Notes under the pieces: model-generated
What the model was told of the DNA's origin: nothing
Database searches by the model: none
What the model saw: the letters and a program-made list of their open reading frames with translations, nothing else
Shown: piece after piece, positions 22,291-36,469 of the stretch
How the letters are laid out: every line of letters starts with the position of its first letter
Numbering within the stretch: the first letter of the stretch is position 1
From: Hetaerina americana
Taxonomy: Eukaryota; Arthropoda; Insecta; Odonata; Calopterygidae
Length of the DNA: 64,000 nucleotides
Assembly (NCBI GenBank): GCA_022747635.1
Contig: JAKTNV010000261.1
Location: 10,001 to 74,000, forward strand
Direction: 5' to 3'
Position numbers and translations under genes: made by a program

Positions 22291-25030
22291 TTAACACTTT
22301 CTCTGAAGCAACTTTTATGCTCATTTCTTGTCCTTCAAGATTAATTCTTGGTTTTATTATGTTTATTTGATGAAAATGAACAACAATACACACCATGGAA
22401 ACATTTTTGTTTGATTTGTGTCGAGTGAGATTTTCACCTAGAACCCAAAGGGGGGGATATTGGCACTTTTCATGGAAAAATTTGAAAAATTAAATTTTCT
22501 AAAAATGAAATAAATGCCTTCTAAACACCTCAAACATTCACTCTAAAAAAGAAGATTGTTGTTTTTCGCAATATTTTTAGAAATTTGGGCTCTTTTAGTA
22601 ACATTAACACTTTCTCTGAAGCAACTTTTATGCTCATCTCTTGTCCTTCAAGATTAATTCTTGGTTTTATTTTGTTTATTTGATGAAAATGAACAACAAT
22701 ACACACCTTGGATACATTTTTTTTTGATTTGTGTAGAGTGATATTTTCACCCAGAACCCAAATGGGCACTTTTCATGGAAAAATGTGAAAAATTTAATTT
22801 TCTAAAAATGAAATAAATGCCTTCTAAACACCTCAAACATTCACTCTAAAGGAGAAGATTGTTGTTTTTCGCAATATTTTTAGAAATTTGGGCTCTTTTT
22901 AGTAACATTAACACTTTCGCTGAAGCAACTTTTATGCTCATTTCTTGTCTTTCAAGATTAATTCTGGGTTTTATTTTGTTTATTTGATGAAAATAAACAA
23001 CAATACACACCATGGAAACATTTTTGTTTGATTTGTGTCAAGTGAGATTTTCACCTAGAACCCAAAGGGGGGGAATTGGCACTTTTCATGGAAAAATGTG
23101 AAAAATTAAATTTTCTAAAAATGAAATAAATGCCTTCTAAACACCTCAAACATTCACTCTAAAAAAGAAGATTGTTGTTTTTCGCAATATTTTTAGAAAT
23201 TTGGGCTCTTTTAGTAACATTAACACTTTCTCTGAAGCAACTTTTATGCTCATCTCTTGTCCTTCAAGATTAATTCTTGGTTTTATTTTGTTTATTTGAT
23301 GAAAATGAACAACAATACACACCTTGGATACATTTTTTTTTGATTTGTGTAGAGTGATATTTTCACCCAGAACCCAAATGGGCACTTTTCATGGAAAAAT
23401 GTGAAAAATTTAATTTTCTAAAAATGAAATAAATGCCTTCTAAACACCTCAAACATTCACTCTAAAACAGAAGATTGTTGTTTTTCGCAATATTTTTAGA
23501 ATTTTGGGCTCTTTTAGTAACATTAACAGTTTCTCTGAAGCAACTTTAATGCTCATTTCTTGTCTTTCAGGATTAATTCTGGGTTCAATTTTGTTTATTT
23601 GATGAAAATGAACAACAATACACACCATGGAAACATTTTTGTTTGATTTGCGTCAAGTGAGATTTTCACCCAGAACCCAAAGGGGGGGTATTGGCACTTT
23701 TCATGGAAAAATGTGAAAAATTAAATTTTCTAAAAATGAAATAAATGCCTTCTAAACACCTCAAACATTCACTCTAAAACAGAAGATTGTTGTTTTTCGC
23801 AATATTTTTAGAAATTTGGGCTCTTTTAGTAACATTAACACTTTCTCTGAAGCAACTTTTATGCTCATTTCTTGTCCTTCAAGATTAATTCTTGGTTTTA
23901 TTATGTTTATTTGATGAAAATGAACAACAATACACACCATGGAAACATTTTTGTTTGATTTGTGTCGAGTGAGATTTTCACCTAGAACCCAAAGGGGGGG
24001 GTATTGGCACTTTTCATGGAAAAATTTGAAAAATTAAATTTTCTAAAAATGAAATAAATGCCTTCTAAACACCTCAAACATTCACTCTAAAAAAGAAGAT
24101 TGCTATTTTTCGCAATATTTTTAGAAATTTGGGCTCTTTTAGTAACATTAACACTTTCTCTGAAGCAACTTTTATGCTCATCTCTTGTCCTTCAAGATTA
24201 ATTCTTGGTTTTATTTTGTTTATTTGATGAAAATGAACAACAATACACACCTTGGATACATTTTTTTTTGATTTGTGTAGAGTGATATTTTTACCCAGAA
24301 CCCAAATGGGCACTTTTCATGGAAAAATGTGAAAAATTTAATTTTCTAAAAATGAAATAAATGCCTTCTAAACACCTCAAACATTCACTCTAAAGGAGAA
24401 GATTGTTGTTTTTCGCAATATTTTTAGAAATTTGGGCTTTTTTAGTAACATTAACACTTTCGCTGAAGCAACTTTTATGCTCATTTCTTGTCTTTCAAGA
24501 TTAATTCTGGGTTTTATTTAGTTTATTTGATGAAAATAAACAACAATACACACCATGGAAACATTTTTGTTTGATTTGTGTCAAGTGAGATTTTCACCTA
24601 GAACCCAAAGGGGGGGTATTTGCACTTTTCATGGAAAAATGTGAAAAATTAAATTTTCTAAAAATGAAATAAATGCCTTCTAAACACCTCAAACATTCAC
24701 TCTAAAACAGAAGATTGTTGTTTTTCGCAATATTTTTAGAAATTTGGGCTCTTTTAGTAACATTAACACCTGAGCTGAAGCATCTTTTATGATCTTTTAT
24801 TGTCTTTCAGGAATCATTCTTGGTTTTATTTTGTTTATTTGATGAAAATGAACAACAATACACACCTTGGATATATTTTTGTTTGATTTGTGTCGATTGA
24901 GATTTTCACCTAGAACCCAGAGGGGGGGTGTTGGCACTTTTCATGGAAAAATGTGAAAAATTAAATTTTCAAAAAATGAAATAAATGCCTTCTAAACACC
25001 TCAAACATTCACTCTAAAACAGAAGATTGT
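22259..25030 (+). repeat. Nine-monomer block, copy 2 (pair at 16.6 kb)
   Basis: It carries the same run of diagnostic variants as 16,640-19,410. The internal 616-bp dimer repeat is also present, at 22,530 and 23,146. The part from 23,461 onwards has a third copy near 32.2-34.2 kb. At about 18,680 the first copy has a full G tract where this one has the short CCCAAATGGGC form, which suggests local gene-conversion-like exchange. Confidence 0.75.
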
Positions 25031-25530
25031 TGTTTTTCGCAATATTTTTAGAAATTTGGGCTCTTTTAGTAACATTAACACTTTCGCTGAAGCAACTTTT
25101 ATGCTCATTTCTTGTCTTTTAAGATTAATTCTGGGTTTTATTTTGTTTATTTGATGAAAATGAACAACAATACACACCTTGGATACATTTTTGTTTGATT
25201 TGTGTCAAGTGAGATTTTCACCTAGAACCCAAAGGGGGGGAATTGGCACTTTTCATGGAAAAATGTGAAAAATTAAATTTTCTAAAAATGAAATAAATGC
25301 CTTCTAAACACCTCAAACATTCACTCTAAAACAGAAGATTGTTGTTTTTCGCAATATTTTTAGAAATTTGGGCTCTTTTAGTAACATTAACACCTGGGCT
25401 GAAGCATCTTTTATGATTATTTATTGTCTTTCAGGATACATTCTGGGTTTTATTTTGTTTATTTGATGAAAATAAACAACAATACACACCTTGGATACAT
25501 TTTTGTTTGATTTGTGTCGAGTGAGATTTT
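23461..25530 (+). repeat. Multi-monomer block, copy 1 (pair at 32.2 kb)
   Basis: It matches 32,182-34,250 at an offset of about 8,710-8,721, starting at the variant TTAGAATTTTGGGC with AACAGTTTCTCTG. It overlaps the right half of the 22,259-25,030 block, so this stretch exists in three related copies in the window (also 17,840 onward). Confidence 0.7.
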
Positions 25531-26559
25531 CACCTAGAACCCAAAGGGGGGGATATTGGCACTTTTCATGGAAAAATGTGAAAAATTAAATTTTCTAAAA
25601 ATGAAATAAATGCCTTCTAAACACCTCAAACATTCACTCTAAAACAGAAGATTGTTGTTTTTCGCAATATTTTTAGAATTTTGGGCTCTTTAATAAAATT
25701 AACACTTGCGCTGAAGCATCTTTTATGCTCATTTCTTGTCTTTCAGGATTAATTCTGGGTTTTATTTTGTTTATTTGATGAAAATGAACAACAATACACA
25801 CCATGGAAACATTTTTGATTGATTTGTGTCGAGTGAGATTTTCACCTAGAACCCAAAGGGGGGGAATTGGTACTTTTCATGGAAAAATGTGAAAAATTAA
25901 ATTTTCTAAAAATGAAATAAATGCCTTCTAAACACCTCAAACATTCACTCTAAAACAGAAGATTGTTGTTTTTCGCAATATTTTTAGAAATTTGGGCTCT
26001 TTTAGTAACATTAACACCTGGGCTGAAGCATCTTTTATGATTATTTATTGTCTTTCAGGATACATTCTGGGTTTTATTTTGTTTATTTGATGAAAATAAC
26101 AACAATACACACCTTGGATACATTTTTGTTTGATTTGTGTTGAGTGAGATTTTCACCTAGAACCCAAAGGGGGGGATATTGGCACTTTTCATGGAAAAAT
26201 GTGAAAAATTAAATTTTCTAAAAATGAAATAAATGCCTTCTAAACAACTCAAACATTCAATCTAAAACAGAAGATTGTTGTTTTTCGCAATATTTTTAGA
26301 AAGTTGGGCTCTTTTAGTAACATTAACACCTGGGCTGAAGCATCTTTTATGATCATTTATTGTCTTTCAGGATACATTCTGGGTTTATTTTGTGTATTTG
26401 ATGAAAATGAACAACAATACACACCTTGGATACATTTTTTGTTTGATTTGTGTCGAGTGAGATTTTCACCTAGAACCCAAAGGGGGGGGTATTGGCACTT
26501 TTATAGAAAAATGTAAAAAATTAAATTTTCTAAAAATGAAATAAATGCATTCTTAACAC

Positions 26560-27430
26560 CTCAAACATTCACTCTTAAACAGAAGATTGTTGTTTTTCGC
26601 AATATTTTTAGAAATTTGGGCTCTTTTAGTAACATTAACACTTGTGCTGAAGCATTATTTATACTAATTTCTTGTCTTTCAGGATTAATTCTGGGTTTTA
26701 TTTTTTTTATTTGATGAAAATGAACAACAATACACACCATTGAAACATTTTTGATTGATTTGTTTAGAGTGAGATTTTCACCTAGAACCCAAAGGGGGGG
26801 GTATTGGCACTTTTCATGGAAAAATGTGAAAAATTAAATTTTTCTAAAAATGAAATAAATGCCTTCTAAACACCTCAAACATTCACTCTAAAACAGAAGA
26901 TTGTTTTTTTTTCGCAATATTTTTAGAAATTTGGGCTCTTTTAGTAACATTAACACTTGCGCTGAAGCAACTTTTTTGCTCATTTCTTGTCTTTCAAGAT
27001 TGATTCTGGGTTTTATTTTGTTTATTTGATGAAAATGAACAACAATACACACCATGGAAACACATTTGTTTGATTTGTGTCGAGTGAGATTTTCACCTAA
27101 AACCTAAACTTTTCATGGAAAAATGTGAAAAATTAAATTTTCTAAAAATGAAATAAATGCCTTCTAAACACCTCAAACATTCACTCTAAAACAGAAGATT
27201 GTTGTTTTTCGCATATTTTTAGAAATTTGGGCTCTTTTAGTAACATTAACACTTTCGCTGAAGCAACTTTTATGCTCATTTCTTGTCTTTCAAGATTAAT
27301 TCTGGGTTTAGTTTGTTTATTTGATGAAAATGAACAACAATACACACCATGGAAACATTTTTGTTTGATTTGTGTCAAGTGAGATTTTCACCTAGAACCC
27401 AAAGGGGGGGGGGGGTATTGGCACTTTCAT
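26560..27430 (+). repeat. Three-monomer block, copy 1 (pair at 28.4 kb)
   Basis: It matches 28,424-29,290 at an offset of about 1,863. Markers are AACACTTGTGCTGAAGCATTATTTATACTAATTTC (read in two parts), CACCATTGAAACATTTTTGA and the monomer lacking a G tract (CCTAAAACCTAAACTTTTC). It contains more single-base run-length changes than its partner. Confidence 0.7.
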
Positions 27431-28423
27431 GAAAAATGTGAAAAATTAAATTTTCTAAAAATGAAATAAATGCCTTCTAAACACCTCAAACATTCACTCT
27501 AAAACAGAAGATTGTTGTTTTTTCGCAATATTTTTAGAAATTTGGGCTCTTTTAGTAACATTAACACTTTCGCTGAAGCAACTTTTATGCTCATTTCTTG
27601 TCTTTTAAGATTAATTCTGGGTTTTATTTGTTTATTTGATGAAAATGAACAACAATACACACCTTGGATACATTTTTTGTTTGTTTTGTGTCAAGTGAGA
27701 CTTTCACCTAGAACCCAAAGGGGAGGGTATTGGCACTTTTCATGGAAAAATGTGAAAAATTAAATTTTCTAAAAAATGAAATAAATGCCTTCTAAACACC
27801 TCAAACATTCACTCTAAAACAGAAGATTGTTGTTTTTCGCAATATTTTTAGAAATTTGGGCTCTTTTAGTAACATTAACACCTGGGCTGAAGCATCTTTT
27901 ATGATTATTTATTGTCTTTCAGGATACATTCTGGGTTTATTTTGTTTATTTGATGAAAATAAACAACAATACACACCTTGGATACATTTTTGTTTGATTT
28001 GTGTTGAGTGAGATTTTCACCTAGAACCCAAAGGGGGGGGTATTGGCACTTTTCATGGAAAAATGTTAAAAAATAAATGAAATAAATGCCTTCTAAACAC
28101 CTCAAACATTCACTCTTAAACAGAAGATTGTGGTTTTTCGCAATGTTTTTAGAAATTTGGGCTCTTTTAGTAACATTAACACTTGCGCTGAAGCAACTTT
28201 TATGCTCATTTCTTGTCTTTCAGGATTAATTCTGGGTTTTATTTTGTTTATTTGATGAAAATGAACAACAATACACACCATGGAAACATTTTTGTTTGAT
28301 TTGCGTCAAGTGAGATTTTCACCTAGAACCCAAAGGGGGGGGGGAAATGTGGAAGATGTGAAAAATGTGAAAAATGTGAAAAATTAAATTTTCTAAAAAT
28401 GAAAGAAATGCCCTATAAACACC

Positions 28424-29290
28424 TCAAACATTCACTCTTAAACAGAAGATTGTTGTTTTTCGCAATATTTTTAGAAATTTGGGCTCTTTTAGTAACATTA
28501 ACACTTGTGCTGAAGCATTATTTATACTAATTTCTTGTCTTTCAGGATTAATTCTGGGTTTTATTTTTTTTATTTGATGAAAATGAACAACAATACACAC
28601 CATTGAAACATTTTTGATTGATTTGTTTAGAGTGAGATTTTCACCTAGAACCCAAAGGGGGGGGTATTGGCACTTTTCATGGAAAAATGTGAAAAATTAA
28701 ATTTTTCTAAAAATGAATAAATGCCTTCTAAACACCTCAAACATTCACTCTAAAACAGAAGATTGTTTTTTTTCGCAATATTTTTAGAAATTTGGGCTCT
28801 TTTAGTAACATTAACACTTGCGCTGAAGCAACTTTTTTGCTCATTTCTTGTCTTTCAAGATTGATTCTGGGTTTATTTTGTTTATTTGATGAAAATGAAC
28901 AACAATACACACCATGGAAACACATTTGTTTGATTTGTGTCGAGTGAGATTTTCACCTAAAACCTAAACTTTTCATGGAAAAATGTGAAAAATTAAATTT
29001 TCTAAAAATGAAATAAATGCCTTCTAAACACCTCAAACATTCACTCTAAAACAGAAGATTGTTGTTTTTCGCAATATTTTTAGAAATTTGGGCTCTTTTA
29101 GTAACATTAACACTTTCGCTGAAGCAACTTTTATGCTCATTTCTTGTCTTTCAAGATTAATTCTGGGTTTTAGTTTGTTTATTTGATGAAAATGAACAAC
29201 AATACACACCATGGAAACATTTTTGTTTGATTTGTGTCAAGTGAGATTTTCACCTAGAACCCAAAGGGGGGGGGGGTATTGGCACTTTTC
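28424..29290 (+). repeat. Three-monomer block, copy 2 (pair at 26.6 kb)
   Basis: It shares the diagnostic series of 26,560-27,430. The first monomer of the series also recurs at 40,290-40,560, which links this part to the region before the 8.13-kb unit. Confidence 0.7.
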
Positions 29291-30159
29291 ATGGAAAAAT
29301 GTGAAAAATTAAATTTTCTAAAAATGAAATAAATGCCTTCTAAACACCTCAAACATTCACTCTAAAACAGAAGATTGTTGTTTTTCGCAATATTTTTAGA
29401 AATTTGGGCTCTTTTAGTAACATTAACACCTGAGCTGAAGCATCTTTTATGATCTTTTATTGTCTTTCAGGATTCATTCTTGGTTTTATTTTGTTTATTT
29501 GATGAAAATGAACAACAATACATACCTTGGATACATTTTTGTTTGATTTGTGTGGAGTGAGATTTTCACCTAGAACCCAGAGGGGGGGGGTGTTGGCACT
29601 TTTCATGGAAAAATGTGAAAAATTAAATTTTCTAAAAATGAAATAAATGCCTTCTAAACACCTCAAACATTCACTCTAAAAATGAAGATTGTTGTTTTTC
29701 GCAATATTTTTAGAAATTTGGGCTCTTTTAGTAACATTAACACTTTCGCTGAAGCAACTTTTATGCTCATTTCTTGTCTTTTAAGATTAATTCTGGGTTT
29801 TATTTGTTTATTTGATGAAAATGAACAACAATACACACCTTGGATACATTTTTGTTTGTTTTGTGTCAAGTGAGACTTTCACCTAGAACCCAAAGGGGAG
29901 GGTATTGGCACTTTTCATGGAAAAATGTGAAAAATTAAATTTTCTAAAAATGAAATAAATGCCTTCTAAACACCTCAAACATTCACTCTAAAACAGAAGA
30001 TTGTTGTTTTTCGCAATATTTTTAGAAATTTGGGCTCTTTTAGTAACATTAACACCTGGGCTGAAGCATCTTTTATGATTATTTATTGTCTTTCAGGATA
30101 CATTCTGGGTTTTATTTTGTTTATTTGATGAAAATGAACAACAATACACACCTTGGATA

Positions 30160-31940
30160 CATTTTTGTTTGATTTGTAACGAGTGAGATTTTCACCTAGA
30201 ACACATAGCGGGGGGTATTGGCACTTTTCATGGAAAAATGTGAAAATTAAATTTTCTAAAAATGAAATAAATGCCTTCTTAACACCTCAAACATTCACTC
30301 TAAAACAGAAGATTGTAGTTTTTCGCAATGTTTTTAGAAATTTGGGCTCTTTTTGTAACATTAACACTTTCGCTGAAGCAACTTTTATGCTCATTTCTTG
30401 TCTTTCAGGATTAATTCTGGGTTTAATTTGTTTTTTTGATGAAAATGAACAACAATACACACCATGGAAACATTTTTGTTTGATTTGCGTCGAGTGAGAT
30501 TTTCACCTAGAACCCAAAGGGGGGGGTATTGGCACTTTTCATGGAAAAATGTTAAAATTAAATTTTCTAAAAATGAAATAAATGCCTTCTAAACACCTCA
30601 AACATTCACTCTTAAACAGAAGATTGTGGTTTTTTCGCAATGTTTTTAGAAATTTGGGCTCTTTTAGTAACATTAACACTTGCGCTGAAGCAACTTTTAT
30701 GCTCATTTCTTGTCTTTCAGGATTAATTCTGGGTTTTATTTTGTTTATTTGATGAAAATGAACAACAATACACACCATGGAAACATTTTTGTTTGATTTG
30801 CGTCAAGTGAGATTTTCACCTAGAACCCAAAGGGGGGGGGGGAAATGTGGAAGATGTGAAAAATGTGAAAAATGTGAAAAATTAAATTTTCTAAAAATGA
30901 AAGAAATGCCCTATAAACACCTCAAACATTCACTCTAAAACAGAATATTGTTGTTTTTCGCAATATATTTAGAAATTTGGGCTCTTTTAGTAACATTAAC
31001 ACTTTCGCTGAAGGATCTTTTATGCTCATTTATTGTCTTTCAGGATTAATTCTGGCTTTTTTTTTGTTTATTTGATAAAAATGAACAACAATACACACCA
31101 TGGAAACATTTTTGTTTGATTTGTGTCGAGTGAGATTTTCACCTAGAACCCAAGGGGGGGTTATAGGCACTTTTCATGGAAAAATGTGAAAAATTAAATT
31201 TTCTAAAAATGAAATAAATGCCTTCTAAACACCTCAAACATTCACTCTAAAACAGAATTTTGTTGTTTTTCGCAATATTTTTAGAAATTTGGGCTCTATA
31301 AGTAACATTAACACTTGGGCTGAAGGATCTTTTATGCTCATTTATTGTCTTTCAGGATTAATTCTGGGTTTTATTTTGTTTATTTGATGTAAATGAACAA
31401 CAATACACACCATGGAAACATTTTTGTTTGATTTGTGTCGAGTGAGATTTTCACCTAGAACCCAAAGGGGGGTTTTGGCACTTTTCATGGAAAAATGTGA
31501 AAAATTAAATTTTCTAAAAATGAAATAAATGCCTTCTAAACACCTCAAACATTCACTCTAAAACAGAATATTGTTGTTTTTCGCAATATTTTTAGAAATT
31601 TGGGCTCTATAAGTAACATTAACACTTGGGCTGAAGGATCTTTTATGCTCATTTATTGTCTTTCAGGATTAATTCTGGGTTTAATTTGTTTATTTGATGA
31701 AAATGAACAACAATACACACCATGGAAACATTTTTGTTTGATTTGCGTCAAATGAGATTTTCACCTAGAACCCAAAGGGGGGGGTATTGGCACTTTTCAT
31801 GGAAAAATGTGAAAAGTTAAATTTTCTAAAAATGAAATAAATGCCTTCTAAACACCTCAAATATTCACTCTAAAAAAGAAGATTGTGGTTTTTCGCAATG
31901 TTTTTAGAAATTTGGGCTCTTTTAGTAACATTAACACTTT
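30160..31940 (+). repeat. Six-monomer block, copy 2 (pair at 20.5 kb)
   Basis: It has the same order of variants as 20,520-22,290. Single-base deletions in runs, such as GTGAAAATTAAA near 30,241 and GTTAAAATTAAA near 30,550, distinguish it. Those may be real or may be consensus errors in homopolymers. Confidence 0.7.
30838..30884 (+). repeat. Example of a long-spacer monomer: GTGAAAAAT mini-repeats after the G run
   Basis: After about ten G, the usual TATTGGCACTTTTCATGG is replaced by AAATGTGGAAGATG and then two or three tandem copies of TGAAAAATG. The same form is seen near 5761, 11830, 12780, 16207, 21200, 28345, 32096, 37091, 41468, 43020, 46150, 47710, 49900, 54280, 55850, 58030, 62410 and 63980. 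It marks one monomer lineage spread by block duplication. Confidence 0.8.
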
Positions 31941-32181
31941 CGCTGAAGCGACTTTTAAGCTCATTTCTTGTCTTTCAGGATTAATTCTGGGTTTTATTTG
32001 TTTTATTTGATGAAAATGAACAACAATACACACCATGGAAACATTTTTGTTTGATTTGCGTCAAGTGAGATTTTCACGTAGAACCCAAAGGGGGGGGAAA
32101 AATGTGGAAGATGTGAAAAATGTGAAAAATTAAATTTTCTAAAAATGAAAGAAATGCCTTATATACACCTCAAACATTCAC

Positions 32182-34250
32182 TCTAAAACAGAAGATTGTT
32201 GTTTTTCGCAATATTTTTAGAATTTTGGGCTCTTTTAGTAACATTAACAGTTTCTCTGAAGCAACTTTAATGCTCATTTCTTGTCTTTCAGGATTAATTC
32301 TGGGTTTAATTTTGTTTATTTGATGAAAATGAACAACAATACACACCATGGAAACATTTTTGTTTGATTTGCGTCAAGTGAGATTTTCACCCAGAACCCA
32401 AAGGGGGGGTATTGGCACTTTTCATGGAAAAATGTGAAAAATTAAATTTTCTAAAAATGAAATAAATGCCTTCTAAACACCTCAAACATTCACTCTAAAA
32501 CAGAAGATTGTTGTTTTTCGCAATATTTTTAGAAATTTGGGCTCTTTTAGTAACATTAACACTTTCTCTGAAGCAACTTTTATGCTCATTTCTTGTCCTT
32601 CAAGATTAATTCTTGGTTTTATTATGTTTATTTGATGAAAATGAACAACAATACACACCATGGAAACATTTTTGTTTGATTTGTGTCGAGTGAGATTTTC
32701 ACCTAGAACCCAAAGGGGGGGTATTGGCACTTTTCATGGAAAAATTTGAAAAATTAAATTTTCTAAAAATGAAATAAATGCCTTCTAAACACCTCAAACA
32801 TTCACTCTAAAAAAGAAGATTGTTGTTTTTCGCAATATTTTAGAAATTTGGGCTCTTTAATAACATTAACACTTTCTCTGAAGCAACTTTTATGCTCATC
32901 TCTTGTCCTTCAAGATTAATTCTTGGTTTTATTTTGTTTATTTGATGAAAATGAACAACAATACACACCTTGGATACATTTTTGTTTGATTTGTGTTGAG
33001 TGATATTTTCACCCAGAACCCAAATGGGCACTTTTCATGGAAAAATGTGAAAAATTTAATTTTCTAAAAATGAAATAAATGCCTTCTAAACACCTCAAAC
33101 ATTCACTCTAAAAGAGAAGATTGTTGTTTTTCGCAATATTTTTAGAAATTTGGGCTCTTTTTAGTAACATTAACACTTTCGCTGAAGCAACTTTTATGCT
33201 CATTTCTTGTCTTTCAAGATTAATTCTGGGTTTTATTTTGTTTATTTGATGAAAATAAACAACAATACACACCATGGAAACATTTTTGTTTGATTTGTGT
33301 CAAGTGAGATTTTCACCTAGAACCCAAAGGGGGGGTATTTGCACTTTTCATGGAAAAATGTGAAAAATTAAATTTTCTAAAAATGAAATAAATGCCTTCT
33401 AAACACCTCAAACATTCACTCTAAAACAGAAGGTTGTTTTTTTTCGCAATATTTTTAGAAATTAAGGCTCTTTTAGTAACATTAACACCTGAGCTGAAGC
33501 ATCTTTTATGATCTTTTATTGTCTTTCAGGATTCATTCTTGGTTTTATTTTGTTTATTTGATGAAAATGAACAACAATACACACCTTGGATACATTTTTG
33601 TTTGATTTGTGTCGAGTGAGATTTTCACCTAGAACCCAGAGGGGGGGGTGTTGGCACTTTTCATGGAAAAATGTGAAAAATTAAATTTTCAAAAAATGAA
33701 ATAAATGCCTTCTAAACACCTCAAACATTCACTCTAAAACAGAAGATTGTTGTTTTTCGCAATATTTTTAGAAATTTGGGCTCTTTTAGTAACATTAACA
33801 CTTTCCCTGAAGCAACTTTTATGCTCATTTCTTGTCTTTTAAGATTAATTCTGGGTTTTATTTTGTTTATTTGATGAAAATGAACAACAATACACACCTT
33901 GGATACATTTTTGTTTGATTTGTGTCAAGTGAGATTTTCACCTAGAACCCAAAGGGGGGGAATTGGCACTTTTCATGGAAAAATGTGAAAAATTAAATTT
34001 TCTAAAAATGAAATAAATGCCTTCTAAACACCTCAAACATTCACTCTAAAACAGAAGATTGTTGTTTTTCGCAATATTTTTAGAAATTTGGGCTCTTTTA
34101 GTAACATTAACACCTGGGCTGAAGCATCTTTTATGATTATTTATTGTCTTTCAGGATACATTCTGGGTTTTATTTTGTTTATTTGATGAAAATGAACAAC
34201 AATACACACCTTGGATACATTTTTGTTTGATTTGTGTCGAGAGAGATTTT
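32182..34250 (+). repeat. Multi-monomer block, copy 2 (pair at 23.5 kb)
   Basis: It follows the order of variants of 23,461-25,530. Just upstream it is joined to a long-spacer monomer with CACGTAGAACCC that resembles 12,690-12,850. The boundary at about 32,180 is thus a recombination point between two source regions. Confidence 0.7.
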
Positions 34251-34640
34251 CACCTAGAACCCAAAGGGGGGGGTATTGGCACTTTTCATGGAAAAAAGTG
34301 AAAAATTAAATTTTCTAAAAATGAAATAAATGCCTTCTAAACACCTCAAACATTCACTCTTAAACAGAAGATTGTTGTTTTTCGCAATATTTTTAGAAAT
34401 TTGGGCTTTTTTAGAAACATTAACACTTTCGCTGAAGCAACTTTTATACTCATTACTTGTCTTTCAAGATTAATTCTGGGTTTTATTTTGTTTATTTGAT
34501 GAAAATGAACAACAATACACACCATGGAAACATTTTTGTTTGATTTGTGTCGAGTGAGATATTCACCTAGAACCCACATGGGGGGGTATTGGCACTTTTC
34601 ATGGAAAAATGTGAAAAATTAAATTTTCTAAAAATAAATG
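33480..34640 (+). repeat. Four-monomer block, copy 1 (pair at 38.5 kb)
   Basis: It matches 38,475-39,640 at an offset of about 4,997. Shared markers are CCCAGAGGGGGGGGTGTTGG, TTTCCCTGAAGC, GTCGAGAGAGATTTTC and GAGATATTCACC with CCCACATGGGG. Confidence 0.7.
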
Positions 34641-35285
34641 AAATGCCTTCTTAACACCTCAAACATTCACTCTAAAACAGAAGATTGTTGTTTTTCGCAA
34701 TATTTTTAGAAATTTGGGCTCTTTTAGAAACATTAACACTTTCGCTGAAGCAACTTTTATACTCATTACTTGTCTTTCAAGATTAATTCTGGGTTTTATT
34801 TTGTTTATTTGATGAAAATGAACAACAATACACACCATGGAAACATTTTTGTTTGATTTGTGTCGAGTGAGATATTCACCTAGAACCCACATGGGGGGGG
34901 TATTGGCACTTTTCATGGAAAAATGTGAAAAATTAAATTTTCTAAAAATAAATGAAATGCCTTCTTAACACCTCAAACATTCACTCTAAAACAGAAGATT
35001 GTTGTTTTTCGCAATATTTTTAGAAATTTGGGCTCTTTTAGTAACATTAACACCTGGGCTGAAGCATCTTTTATGATTATTTATTGTCTTTCAGGATACA
35101 TTCTGGGTTTTATTTTGTTTATTTGATGAAAATGAACAACAATACACACCTTGGATACATTTTTGTTTGATTTGTGTCGAGTGAGATTTTCACCTAGAAC
35201 CCAAAGGGGGGGATATTGGCACTTTTCATGGAAAAATGTGAAAAATTAAATTTTCTAAAAATGAAATAAATGCCTTCTAAACACC
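34346..35285 (+). repeat. Three-monomer unit (940 bp), first tandem copy
   Basis: Two monomers with GAGATATTCACC and CCCACATGGGG, followed by one with CACCTGGGCTGAAGC and GATTATTTATTG, form a 940-bp unit. It is repeated directly at 35,286-36,224. This is a small local higher-order repeat. Confidence 0.8.
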
Positions 35286-36224
35286 TCAAACATTCAATCT
35301 AAAACAGAAGATTGTTTTTTTTCGCAATATTTTTAGAAATTTGGGCTTTTTTAGAAACATTAACACTTTCGCTGAAGCAACTTTTATACTCATTACTTGT
35401 CTTTCAAGATTAATTCTGGGTTTTATTTTGTTTATTTGATGAAAATGAACAACAATACACACCATGGAAACATTTTTGTTTGATTTGTGTCGAGTGAGAT
35501 ATTCACCTAGAACCCACATGGGGGGGTATTGGCACTTTTCATGGAAAAATGTGAAAAATTAAATTTTCTAAAAATAAATGAAATGCCTTCTTAACACCTC
35601 AAACATTCACTCTAAAACAGAAGATTGTTGTTTTTCGCAATATTTTTAGAAATTTGGGCTCTTTTAGAAACATTAACACTTTCGCTGAAGCAACTTTTAT
35701 ACTCATTACTTGTCTTTCAAGATTAATTCTGGGTTTTATTTTGTTTATTTGATGAAAATGAACAACAATACACACCATGGAAACATTTTTGTTTGATTTG
35801 TGTCGAGTGAGATATTCACCTAGAACCCACATGGGGGGGTATTGGCACTTTTCATGGAAAAATGTGAAAAATTAAATTTTCTAAAAATAAATGAAATGCC
35901 TTCTTAACACCTCATACATTCACTCTAAAACAGAAGATTGTTGTTTTTCGCAATATTTTTAGAAATTTGGGCTCTTTTAGTAACATTAACACCTGGGCTG
36001 AAGCATCTTTTATGATTATTTATTGTCTTTCAGGATACATTCTGGGTTTTATTTTGTTTATTTGATGAAAATGAACAACAATACACACCTTGGATACATT
36101 TTTGTTTGATTTGTGTCGAGTGAGATTTTCACCTAGAACCCAAAGGGGGGGATATTGGCACTTTTCATGGAAAAATGTGAAAAATTAAATTTTCTAAAAA
36201 TGAAATAAATGCCTTCTAAACACC
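35286..36224 (+). repeat. Three-monomer unit (940 bp), second tandem copy
   Basis: It repeats 34,346-35,285 monomer for monomer. The first monomer begins with CAATCTAAAACAG and an eight-T run before CGCAAT instead of CACTCTTAAACAG, so the exchange point lies near its start. Confidence 0.8.
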
Positions 36225-36469
36225 TCAAACATTCAATCTAAAACAGAAGATTGTTTTTTTTCGCAATATTTTTAGAAATTTGGGCTCTTTTAGTAACATA
36301 AACACTTTCGCTGAAGCAACTATTATGCTCATTTCTTGTCTTTCAAGATTAATTCTGGGTTTTAGTTTGTTTATTTGATGAAAATAAACAACAATACACA
36401 CCATGGAAACATTTTTGTTTGATTTTTGTCGAGTGAGATTTTTACTTAGAACCCAAAGGGGGGGTATAG

